From the NCBI GenBank assembly GCA_903887775.1, contig CAISRB010000005.1, forward strand, positions 144,773 to 208,772: a stretch of 64,000 nt of DNA. The letters run 5' to 3'. Of this stretch, positions 19,937 to 28,458 are shown piece by piece. Below the pieces are notes generated by a model that was given only the letters and a program-made list of their open reading frames with translations, had not been told where the DNA came from and searched no databases. Source of the DNA: an uncultured Bacteroidales bacterium. GTDB lineage: Bacteria; Bacteroidota; Bacteroidia; Bacteroidales; FEN-979. Made by a program: the position numbers and the translations under genes. Within the stretch, counting starts at the first letter, position 1; each line of letters starts with the position of its first letter.

Positions 19937-20679
19937 TCTGCTGTATTATTGCGTTGACGGATGACTTCATAGAGCAGGATGCCGCTTGCCACGCTCACAT
20001 TCAGTGATTCGATCTCGCCGAGGATGGGAATGCTGACCTGCTCATCGGCAAATTTGAGGTACTCCTCTGAAATGCCCTGGCCTTCCGAACCCATGATAAT
20101 CGCAAGGGGTCCGGTAAGTTTAGCCTCAGTATATGAACGGTCGGATTTTTCGGTTGCCGCGACGATCGACAACCCGCTGTCTTTCAGGAATTTCAGGCTG
20201 TCCTTGAGATTTGCCGGGCGGCAGACCGGAAGTGTATATAAAGCCCCTGCAGAAGTCTTTACGGCGTCGGAATTCAGCTGGGCCGATCCCCTCGATGGCA
20301 TCACCAGCGCATCCACCCCGGCACAGGCCGCAGTGCGGGCAATGGCGCCTACATTGCGAACATCGGTCACCTGGTCAAGGATCAGGATAAAGGGCGTCCG
20401 GCCGTTTTCATAAACAAAAGGAATGATCTCCTCGAGCTTCTGGTAAATGATCTCGGTAAGGTAGGCAATGACCCCCTGGTGGTTCTGTTTCGATAAGCGG
20501 TTCAGCTTCTCAACCGGTACGAACTGGTATGGGATCTCAACTTCCTTCACCAGGGCGAAAAGTTCATGGAACCCGGGCCCTTTAAGCCCTGCCTGTATAA
20601 GAAGTTTGTCAACCTGCTTGCCTGCCCTGATCGCTTCGATCGCGGGCCGTATCCCGTATATGTATTGTTCTTTTGGCAT
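19933..20679 (-). CDS. rlmB: 23S rRNA (guanosine-2'-O)-methyltransferase RlmB (TrmH family)
   Basis: A 248-residue SPOUT methyltransferase. An N-terminal RNA-binding segment (YGIRPAIEAI) precedes the SpoU/TrmH core with motifs LDQVTDVRNVGAIART, IMGSEGQGIS and the C-terminal knot motif SLNVSVASGILLYE. It is expected to methylate G2251 of 23S rRNA. Its 3' end overlaps the start of the following polytopic gene by four bases. Upstream is an inverted TTTACGA tract (20687-20740) rather than an obvious promoter. Confidence 0.93.
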   Translation of the reverse strand: MPKEQYIYGIRPAIEAIRAGKQVDKLLIQAGLKGPGFHELFALVKEVEIPYQFVPVEKLNRLSKQNHQGVIAYLTEIIYQKLEEIIPFVYENGRTPFILILDQVTDVRNVGAIARTAACAGVDALVMPSRGSAQLNSDAVKTSAGALYTLPVCRPANLKDSLKFLKDSGLSIVAATEKSDRSYTEAKLTGPLAIIMGSEGQGISEEYLKFADEQVSIPILGEIESLNVSVASGILLYEVIRQRNNTAE

Positions 20680-20686
20680 GTTTTTT

Positions 20687-20740
20687 AATTTACGATTGAC
20701 GATTTACGATAAAACGACTCATATTCGTAAATCGTAATTC
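20687..20740. repeat. Inverted TTTACGA word tract
   Basis: TTTACGATTGACGATTTACGA is followed after about ten bases by the inverse ATTCGTAAATCGTAA. It can form a stem of about ten pairs. It lies in the 70-base gap between rmuC and rlmB, and the same words occur at 241-292. Confidence 0.6.
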
Positions 20741-20749
20741 CTAAATGGC

Positions 20750-22105
20750 TTATTCTTTATCATCAATGTCTGATTTTTCCAACAGGTTCTTCGGTATTTC
20801 CTTTGCTGGTTTCGCTCCCAGCTCTTTTATTTTTTCAGCACGGCGGATGAGATTGCCCTTGCCGGTACTGAGTTTGTTCATTGATGCGTCGAAACTCTGC
20901 CTTGTCGATTCCAGTTTACGCCCCACATCCTCCAGGTCTTCAAGAAAACCTACGAATTTATCGAGCAGGTCGGCGCTCTGCCTGGCTATTTCGACAGCGT
21001 TCTTGTTCTGGTACTCCACCCTCCAGAGGTTAGAGATCATGCGAAGCACCGCGATAAGATTGGTCGGACTGATAAGCAGCACCCTGCGCTCGTAAGCATA
21101 AGACCAGAGATCAGGCTCAGCCTGCATCGCAATCAGATATGCGGGCTCTACCGGCATGAACAATATCACAAAATCCAGGCCTTTCAGCTGGTAAAGGTCC
21201 TGGTAATTCTTCGAGCTGAGCTCTGAGATATGGGTCCTCACCGAAAGCAGGTGGTCTTTCAGGGCCCTGTCCTGTTCTTCTTTTGTTTCGGCGGATGAAA
21301 ATCTTTCGTAAGCTAAAAGCGAAACCTTTGAATCCACGACCAGGCTTCGCTCCCCGGGATAAGCTATAATGACATCGGGTTGCAGTCTCTTCCCTTCAGT
21401 ATTCGTGTAGCTGGCCTGAACGGTATATTCCCTGTCCCTCACCAGCCCCGACTTTTCAAGTATGCTTTCAAGGATGATCTCACCCCAGTTCCCCTGGGTC
21501 TTCGTCTGTCCTTTGAGCGCATGGGTCAGGTTGTTGGCTTCCTTGCTGATCTGCTGGTTGAGCTCGGCCAGGTTTTTGATCTCTTTTTCGAGCGAGAACC
21601 TTTGCTTCGACTCCTTGTCGTAAGTGTCTTCGACCTTTTTTTCAAACTCCCTGATCTTTTCGCTCAGGGGCTTAAGGATCTCATCCAGCTTCGTCCTGTT
21701 CTGTTCTGTGAATTTTTTAGTTTTCTCCTCGAGGATGTCATTCGCGAGGTTCTTGAATTCGTTCCTGAAATTATCCTGGAGTTTTTCAATATCTTTTTTT
21801 AAGGTGGACAGCTTTTCGTTCAGGCCCTCATTTTCGGTTGTTTTGCGCGACAGTTGTGAATTGAGCCCGTTGATCAGGGCCTCCTTCTCTTTCAGCTGCT
21901 GCTGTATCGCATTATTCTGCTGCTCAAGCATCCTGCTGCGCTCCTCCGCTGTGATCTTTGCAGAATTCAATTCTTCTGCCTGTTTGCGGAGAGCCTCAGT
22001 GTCGGCAACAGATGTGTCCTGCGATCCGGGTTTAAGACGGAATATGATGATGCCAAACCCTGCAATTACAATCAGGCCGATGACGATTATTAATACTTCC
22101 AACAT
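20750..22105 (-). CDS. rmuC: DNA recombination protein RmuC
   Basis: A 451-residue RmuC-family protein: an N-terminal membrane helix (MLEVLIIVIGLIVIAGFGII), a long coiled coil (about 35-190) and the RmuC domain (about 195-430). The domain has the PD-(D/E)XK-like VVDSKVSL segment and the motif LDFVILFMPVE. Start taken as ATG 22105, because the longer frame begins in noncoding GCGAAAA words (22106-22140). The family limits inversion recombination by acting as a membrane-anchored nuclease. It transcribes towards rlmB. Confidence 0.92.
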   Translation of the reverse strand: MLEVLIIVIGLIVIAGFGIIIFRLKPGSQDTSVADTEALRKQAEELNSAKITAEERSRMLEQQNNAIQQQLKEKEALINGLNSQLSRKTTENEGLNEKLSTLKKDIEKLQDNFRNEFKNLANDILEEKTKKFTEQNRTKLDEILKPLSEKIREFEKKVEDTYDKESKQRFSLEKEIKNLAELNQQISKEANNLTHALKGQTKTQGNWGEIILESILEKSGLVRDREYTVQASYTNTEGKRLQPDVIIAYPGERSLVVDSKVSLLAYERFSSAETKEEQDRALKDHLLSVRTHISELSSKNYQDLYQLKGLDFVILFMPVEPAYLIAMQAEPDLWSYAYERRVLLISPTNLIAVLRMISNLWRVEYQNKNAVEIARQSADLLDKFVGFLEDLEDVGRKLESTRQSFDASMNKLSTGKGNLIRRAEKIKELGAKPAKEIPKNLLEKSDIDDKE

Positions 22106-22140
22106 AATTAAATAGCGAAAAAGCGAAAAAGTGAAAATGA
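22106..22140. repeat. GCGAAAA word tract upstream of rmuC
   Basis: AATAGCGAAAAAGCGAAAAAGTGAAAA is a tandem of the GCGAAA(A/T) unit. It is seen again at 32430-32500 (as reverse complement) and 46006-46045. It sits just upstream of the rmuC start in a 262-base divergent gap with no other gene. Confidence 0.5.
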
Positions 22141-22338
22141 ATCCTGCGAACATTTTACACAAGCCGCATCAGGTGCAAGGAGCCTCCAAAATGAGGGCGT
22201 TGCATACCGCAACATCGCTCCGCAGCAACCGTAGCGGCGGTGTAAAGATGTGAGCGGGATGAACTTCAAGATCGCGTGCAATTCATTTTTTATGTTGTAA
22301 AAGTAACAATTTTCGCTCTTATATTAATGTTGTAATTG

Positions 22339-22346
22339 TACTTTTG
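22339..22346 (+). promoter_or_regulatory. -7 box TACTTTTG for the phosphodiesterase gene
   Basis: A perfect TAnnTTTG 21 bases before the ATG at 22368. No TTG lies at the correct distance upstream, so this is a candidate only. Its position favours ATG 22368 over the TTG at 22344. Confidence 0.4.
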
Positions 22347-22367
22347 AGGAGCAGTTTTCAACAACCC

Positions 22368-22859
22368 ATGATAAGCATAGGCATAATCTCCGATACCCAC
22401 GGCAGGCTTCTCCCGAAAGTCTGTGATTTCCTTTCGTCAGTCGATGAGATCTGGCATGCAGGCGATATCGGCTCCGCTGAAGTCATCACTGCACTGAGGA
22501 GAATTGCAGCCTTAAGGGCGGTTTACGGCAATATCGACGGTACGGATGTCAGGATATTATGCCCCGAAACCCTTGTATTCGAAGTCGAAAACCTGAAGGT
22601 CCTTATGACACATGAAGGTGGATATCCGGGCAAATATCATCCGCAGTCAAAAAAACTGATAGAACTTGAAAAACCGGGGCTGTTCATTTGCGGCCATTCC
22701 CACATCCTGAAGGTGATCTATGATCATAAACATTCACTGCTTCATATCAACCCGGGAGCGGCAGGGAATTATGGCCTGCACCAGGCCATAACAGCAGTGA
22801 GACTCAGGATAGACGGGAAAGATATGAAAGACCTCGAGGTCCTGGATATTCGAAGATAA
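22368..22859 (+). CDS. YfcE/MJ0936-family metallophosphoesterase
   Basis: A 163-residue calcineurin-like phosphoesterase. It has the metal-ligand motifs DTHGR (D-x-H), AGDIG (GDxx), YGNIDG (GNxD), MTHEGG (H) and CGHSHI (GHTH-type), in the order of the YfcE/MJ0936 family. It is expected to hydrolyse phosphodiesters in the cytoplasm; the natural substrate is unknown. Start chosen at ATG 22368 (MISIGIISDTHGR). It converges on the DUF4293 gene with two bases between stops. Confidence 0.9.
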   Translation: MISIGIISDTHGRLLPKVCDFLSSVDEIWHAGDIGSAEVITALRRIAALRAVYGNIDGTDVRILCPETLVFEVENLKVLMTHEGGYPGKYHPQSKKLIELEKPGLFICGHSHILKVIYDHKHSLLHINPGAAGNYGLHQAITAVRLRIDGKDMKDLEVLDIRR

Positions 22860-22861
22860 AC

Positions 22862-23338
22862 TTAGCGGAGCCTGTCGGCTGACTTCACAAGGTTTTCATC
22901 TTTGCGGATGTAACGGTTGGCAAGAACCAGGAAGAGGAGGCTGATCAGGGGGCAGAAAGCACCGAACTGGTAAGCAGGGGCAATGCCTGTAAGTTTTTGC
23001 ACCGAGCTCATGTAAAACATCAGTGCAACGATTATCAGTACAATGGTTATCAGTATGTTGAATGCAAGTATCCTTATCTGCAGCAGTCGGTTCTTATAAA
23101 GGAACAAGGTGAGGATAGGGAGTATTATGCATATCGAGACAAGGGCTAAAAGAGGAAAGCCGAACCAGGTCGTGGTCTGGAATTTCGGGTTGGGATCCAT
23201 GCATTTCAGTCCGGAGGCCAGGAGTTTATAGTTTCCGAGCTCGGATCCGCTGAAAAAATCGGCGATAGGAAAGAAAAGCATCAGTACTGCTGCTGCAGCG
23301 GCTATTGCAAGAAACAGGCTTTGAATACGTTGGATCAT
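22862..23338 (-). CDS. DUF4293 family membrane protein
   Basis: A 158-residue protein with four predicted membrane segments (about 6-26, 65-85, 95-115, 125-145). It matches the DUF4293 family found in Bacteroidota. ATG 23338 (MIQRIQSLFL) is the family start; the longer frame from 23467 crosses the rho promoter. The gene is divergent from rho, a common Bacteroidota arrangement. Function unknown. Confidence 0.85.
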   Translation of the reverse strand: MIQRIQSLFLAIAAAAAVLMLFFPIADFFSGSELGNYKLLASGLKCMDPNPKFQTTTWFGFPLLALVSICIILPILTLFLYKNRLLQIRILAFNILITIVLIIVALMFYMSSVQKLTGIAPAYQFGAFCPLISLLFLVLANRYIRKDENLVKSADRLR

Positions 23339-23401
23339 AATGATATGAATTGTTTTTACCCTGCAAAGTTCGGTATTTTTTACAGAACCTGTGAAATATT
23401 T

Positions 23402-23430
23402 TTGAATTGAATATTTAATTCGTATATTTG
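23402..23430 (+). promoter_or_regulatory. Promoter for rho
   Basis: TTG (23402-23404, within TTTTTG), an 18-base spacer and a perfect TATATTTG (23423-23430). The implied leader before rho is about 110 bases, long enough for autoregulation, which is known for rho in other bacteria. Confidence 0.7.
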
Positions 23431-23547
23431 TGCCCGATAACGTTCCCATCAGATAAGCCCTATACATTTTTATTCACGGAACAATTCTTAAAATACAATT
23501 CCATTCATTTGATTTAATGGTAATTCTAAAACCAAACTCATCATTAC

Positions 23548-25413
<1,866 letters not shown>

Positions 25414-25433
25414 CCCTGATCACTTATATTTGG

Positions 25434-25465
25434 AGGCTGCCTGGATTAACCGGCAGCCTTTTTTA
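25434..25465. terminator. Terminator between rho and mpl
   Basis: AGGCTGCC (25434-25441), a 10-base loop and GGCAGCCT (25452-25459) form a perfect 8-bp stem followed by TTTTTT on the plus strand. The right arm and part of the loop overlap the last codons and stop of the convergent mpl gene, so it may serve both directions, though the T-run favours rho. Confidence 0.8.
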
Positions 25466-26816
25466 TGATCTCCCCCGAGAGGGCAGAAAGGTCCAGGCCG
25501 TCATAGTTCCCGCTGCTCATCAGTAAGAGCACCGAATTATTCCAGTTGATCCCGAGAAGCCTTTTACTGAGCTCCTTCGAATCGGTGAGAACTTCCAGGC
25601 GGGAATTGCCGAATCCTTCCTTTACCTGTTCTTTTGTTATTGGCGGAAGTCGTTTCAGTTCAATGGCATGAGGGTTGAAATATACCATGGGTAGATCCGC
25701 TTCATCGAGGCTGTGCAGGTAATGCGTCAGGAACTCTTTGCTCAGGCTGCTGTAAGTATGAAGCTCAAGGCAGGTCACAATGTGCTTTGAAGGATATTGT
25801 TCCTTTACTGCATGCAGGGTGGCTTTAACCTTTGAAGGAGCATGTGCAAAATCCTTAAACACGGTGACTGACGAATTCCCTGCTACAAACTCAAGCCTTT
25901 TTGAGGCGCCTTTGAAAGACCTGATTGATTCAAGAAACACTTCATCGGAGACCCCGAGTTCCCTGCATATCCATAATGCCCCGTTCAGGTTCATCAGGTT
26001 ATGCCTTCCGAAGACCATTAACGGGTATGCTTTCCCATTATTTATGAGAGAACTTATGCCATCCGAAATAAAATATTCCGGAGCTGAATAGGGGATAAGC
26101 TTGATATCATTGCGTGATCCGTGGCATATCTGCCTCAGGATTTCATCATCGGCACAGTAAATAAGGGTTCCGTTTGCGGTGATGAGCCTGATGAATTCCC
26201 TGAACTGTTCAACGTAATTGTCGAAGGTCGGGAATACGTTTATATGGTCCCAGGCAACCCCGCTTAAAAGGGCTATGTCGGGTTTGTATAGATGGAACTT
26301 AGGCCGTTTATCGATCGGGGAAGTAAGGTACTCGTCCCCTTCGATGATCATGATGCCGGCTTCTTTGCTTAGCCTCACCATCACTTCAAACCCCTCAAGC
26401 TGGGCGCCCACCATATAATCGCAATCCACATCCGCCATCCGCAGCACATGAAGGATCATAGCGGTAATGGTGGTCTTGCCATGGCTGCCGCCTATGACTA
26501 CGCGTTTTTTGTCTTTTGACTGTTCATAAAGGTATTCGGGATAGGAGAAAATCTTTAATCCCAATTCTTTTGCCCTGAGAAGTTCGGGATTGTCCGACTT
26601 GGCATGCATGCCGAGAATGACGGCATCAAGCCGGGAGGAAATCCTCGAAACATCCCAGCCAATCGTGCCGGGCAGCAATCCATACTTTTGCAGACGGCCC
26701 CTGGATGGTTCAAAAATCTCGTCATCCGAACCGCTGACCTCGTACCCCTTGTTATGCAGCGCAATAGCAAGATTATGCATTGCACTTCCGCCAATAGCAA
26801 TAAAATGAACCCTCAT
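25446..26816 (-). CDS. mpl: UDP-N-acetylmuramate:tripeptide ligase Mpl
   Basis: A 456-residue Mur ligase. It has the dinucleotide-like N-terminal fold (HFIAIGGSAMHNLA), P-loop GSHGKTT (110-116), the central Mur motif around EGDEYLTSP and a C-terminal substrate domain. Compared with MurC it has the Mpl features AKSDNPELL and the tail around GNYDGLDL. Mpl reattaches the recovered L-Ala-gamma-D-Glu-meso-DAP tripeptide to UDP-MurNAc, which belongs to peptidoglycan recycling. A -7 box lies at 26831-26838. The start at ATG 26816 is divergent from cysH. Confidence 0.93.
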   Translation of the reverse strand: MRVHFIAIGGSAMHNLAIALHNKGYEVSGSDDEIFEPSRGRLQKYGLLPGTIGWDVSRISSRLDAVILGMHAKSDNPELLRAKELGLKIFSYPEYLYEQSKDKKRVVIGGSHGKTTITAMILHVLRMADVDCDYMVGAQLEGFEVMVRLSKEAGIMIIEGDEYLTSPIDKRPKFHLYKPDIALLSGVAWDHINVFPTFDNYVEQFREFIRLITANGTLIYCADDEILRQICHGSRNDIKLIPYSAPEYFISDGISSLINNGKAYPLMVFGRHNLMNLNGALWICRELGVSDEVFLESIRSFKGASKRLEFVAGNSSVTVFKDFAHAPSKVKATLHAVKEQYPSKHIVTCLELHTYSSLSKEFLTHYLHSLDEADLPMVYFNPHAIELKRLPPITKEQVKEGFGNSRLEVLTDSKELSKRLLGINWNNSVLLLMSSGNYDGLDLSALSGEIIKKAAG

Positions 26817-26830
26817 GCACCAATTTTTCT

Positions 26831-26838
26831 CAAAATTA
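26831..26838 (-). promoter_or_regulatory. -7 box TAATTTTG for mpl
   Basis: A perfect TAnnTTTG on the minus strand 15 bases before the mpl start. No TTG is found at the usual distance. It shares the divergent gap with cysH. Confidence 0.45.
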
Positions 26839-26921
26839 CGTTTTATTATTATGTGAAAATTTGATTATGGCGGCGGATTTTGTTAATTTCACATTCTCAA
26901 ACCTACCTCCGGGCTGACACA

Positions 26922-27629
26922 ATGAAAGATAGCATCGTTCAATATAATAAAGAGTTATCAGGAACTGATCCGGACGGAGCGATAACGTATTTCAATACCC
27001 TTTTCCCGGGACGCTGTGTTTTTTCAACGAGTCTAGGGGCCGAAGACCAGGTCCTTACGGAGATTATTGCAGCTTCGGCCCCGTCGGTCCGCATAATTTC
27101 CCTTGATACAGGCAGGCTGTTTGAGGAAACATATGAACTTATCCGCATTACTGAACAGAAATACAATATTAAGATTGAAGTGTGTTTTCCTGATCATGTT
27201 TCTGTTGAAAGGATGGTTAATTCGAAAGGCATTAACCTGTTTTATGACAGTGTGGAAAACCGTAAGGAATGCTGCCATGTGCGTAAAATTGAACCATTGG
27301 GAAGGGCCCTGGATGGCATGAAAGCCTGGATCACAGGTTTGAGAAGAGAGCAGTCTTCCGACCGTGCCGGTATTGAAACAGTGAGTTGGGATGAAACACA
27401 TTCTGTATTAAAGCTGAACCCCCTGATCAACTGGACCGAACAGGAAGTCTGGTCAGTCATCAGGTCGAAAAAGATCCCGTACAACAGCCTTCATGACAAA
27501 GGATTTCCCAGCATCGGCTGCCTTCCATGCACAAGGGCCGTAATGCCGGGAGAGCATATCCGGGCAGGCCGTTGGTGGTGGGAAGACGGGTCGAAGAAAG
27601 AATGCGGACTTCATAACGATAAAAAATAA
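26922..27629 (+). CDS. cysH: Assimilatory adenylylsulfate (APS) reductase, CysH family
   Basis: A 235-residue reductase that turns activated sulfate into sulfite. PP-loop residues lie in STSLGAEDQV (35-44). It has two pairs of cysteines, Cys117-Cys118 (KECCHVRK) and Cys200-Cys203 (GCLPC), which is the [4Fe-4S] signature separating APS reductases from the cluster-free PAPS type. The catalytic Cys228 is in KKECGLH. Start chosen at ATG 26922, the family N-terminus being short. It is followed by six bases and then the ODP-type gene, so sulfate assimilation and the putative sensor are probably co-transcribed. No cysDN genes are in the window. Confidence 0.92.
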   Translation: MKDSIVQYNKELSGTDPDGAITYFNTLFPGRCVFSTSLGAEDQVLTEIIAASAPSVRIISLDTGRLFEETYELIRITEQKYNIKIEVCFPDHVSVERMVNSKGINLFYDSVENRKECCHVRKIEPLGRALDGMKAWITGLRREQSSDRAGIETVSWDETHSVLKLNPLINWTEQEVWSVIRSKKIPYNSLHDKGFPSIGCLPCTRAVMPGEHIRAGRWWWEDGSKKECGLHNDKK

Positions 27630-27635
27630 AGGACT

Positions 27636-28433
27636 ATGAGCAACACTGTCGACCTTGCTGAATTAAGCAGGACTTTTAATGAAAGGCTGGACTGCCCGAC
27701 ATTGCTGTACCATGAGGAACAACATGCCGTTTACTGGCTTGGCACTCCTGAAGATTCGGCATTCCGTTGCAACACTTACCTGATCACCGATGGTGACGAG
27801 ACAATTATTGTTGATCCGGGAGGAGCAGAGGTGTTTGATTTCATCAGGGGCAGGGTGGAGCAGATCACCGACCCCAAAACTGTTTCAGCCCAGATCCTTT
27901 GCCACCAGGATCCTGATGTTGCAGGGTCGATGGTAAAGTGGCTTGAAGTCAATCCCGGGATGAAAGTCATTACAAGTACCCGTACCAACGTACTCATTCC
28001 CCATTACGGAAGGGATAATTATGATTTCTTCAACATTACGGAATTTCCGCGCTATACGTTTTCTTCGGGACGCTGCCTGCGGTTCATTGAAGCCCCCTTC
28101 CTCCATTTTCCCGGTGCTTTTACCACTTATGATGAAACATCGGGATTCCTGTTCTCGGGCGACATCTGGGCGGCTATTGATATGGATTGGAACCTGGTAA
28201 TCAGCGACTTTCATGCACATGAATTTAAAATGAACCTTTTTCACCTTGATTATATGGCAGCTAATGCTGCTGCAAGGGGTTTTCTTGAACGTTTACACGG
28301 AATAACAATCAACGCAATTCTGCCCCAGCATGGATCAGTGATCCCTAAAGCCTTTATTGAAGATGCTTTCCGCTACCTCTACAATCTGCGTTGCGGGCTT
28401 GATATCCTTTATCCTGAGAAAAAGCGAAAATAA
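27636..28433 (+). CDS. ODP-type diiron metallo-beta-lactamase-fold protein
   Basis: A 265-residue soluble protein of the flavodiiron-like (ODP) branch of the metallo-beta-lactamase fold. The iron-ligand pattern is visible: His90-x-Asp92-x-Asp94 (CHQDPDVAG), His157 (LHFPG), Asp176 (FSGDIW) and His232 (LPQHGS). The normal Glu of HxExD is Asp here. There is no flavodoxin domain. Related ODPs bind oxygen at a diiron centre, and in Treponema one signals to a chemotaxis kinase. Here it is followed 25 bases later by a cytoplasmic hybrid kinase, so it is a strong candidate input sensor for oxygen, NO or a redox state. It could instead be an enzyme for reducing O2 or NO. Confidence 0.83.
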   Translation: MSNTVDLAELSRTFNERLDCPTLLYHEEQHAVYWLGTPEDSAFRCNTYLITDGDETIIVDPGGAEVFDFIRGRVEQITDPKTVSAQILCHQDPDVAGSMVKWLEVNPGMKVITSTRTNVLIPHYGRDNYDFFNITEFPRYTFSSGRCLRFIEAPFLHFPGAFTTYDETSGFLFSGDIWAAIDMDWNLVISDFHAHEFKMNLFHLDYMAANAAARGFLERLHGITINAILPQHGSVIPKAFIEDAFRYLYNLRCGLDILYPEKKRK

Positions 28434-28458
28434 TCAACATACTTAAAGCCCCAGCTCA

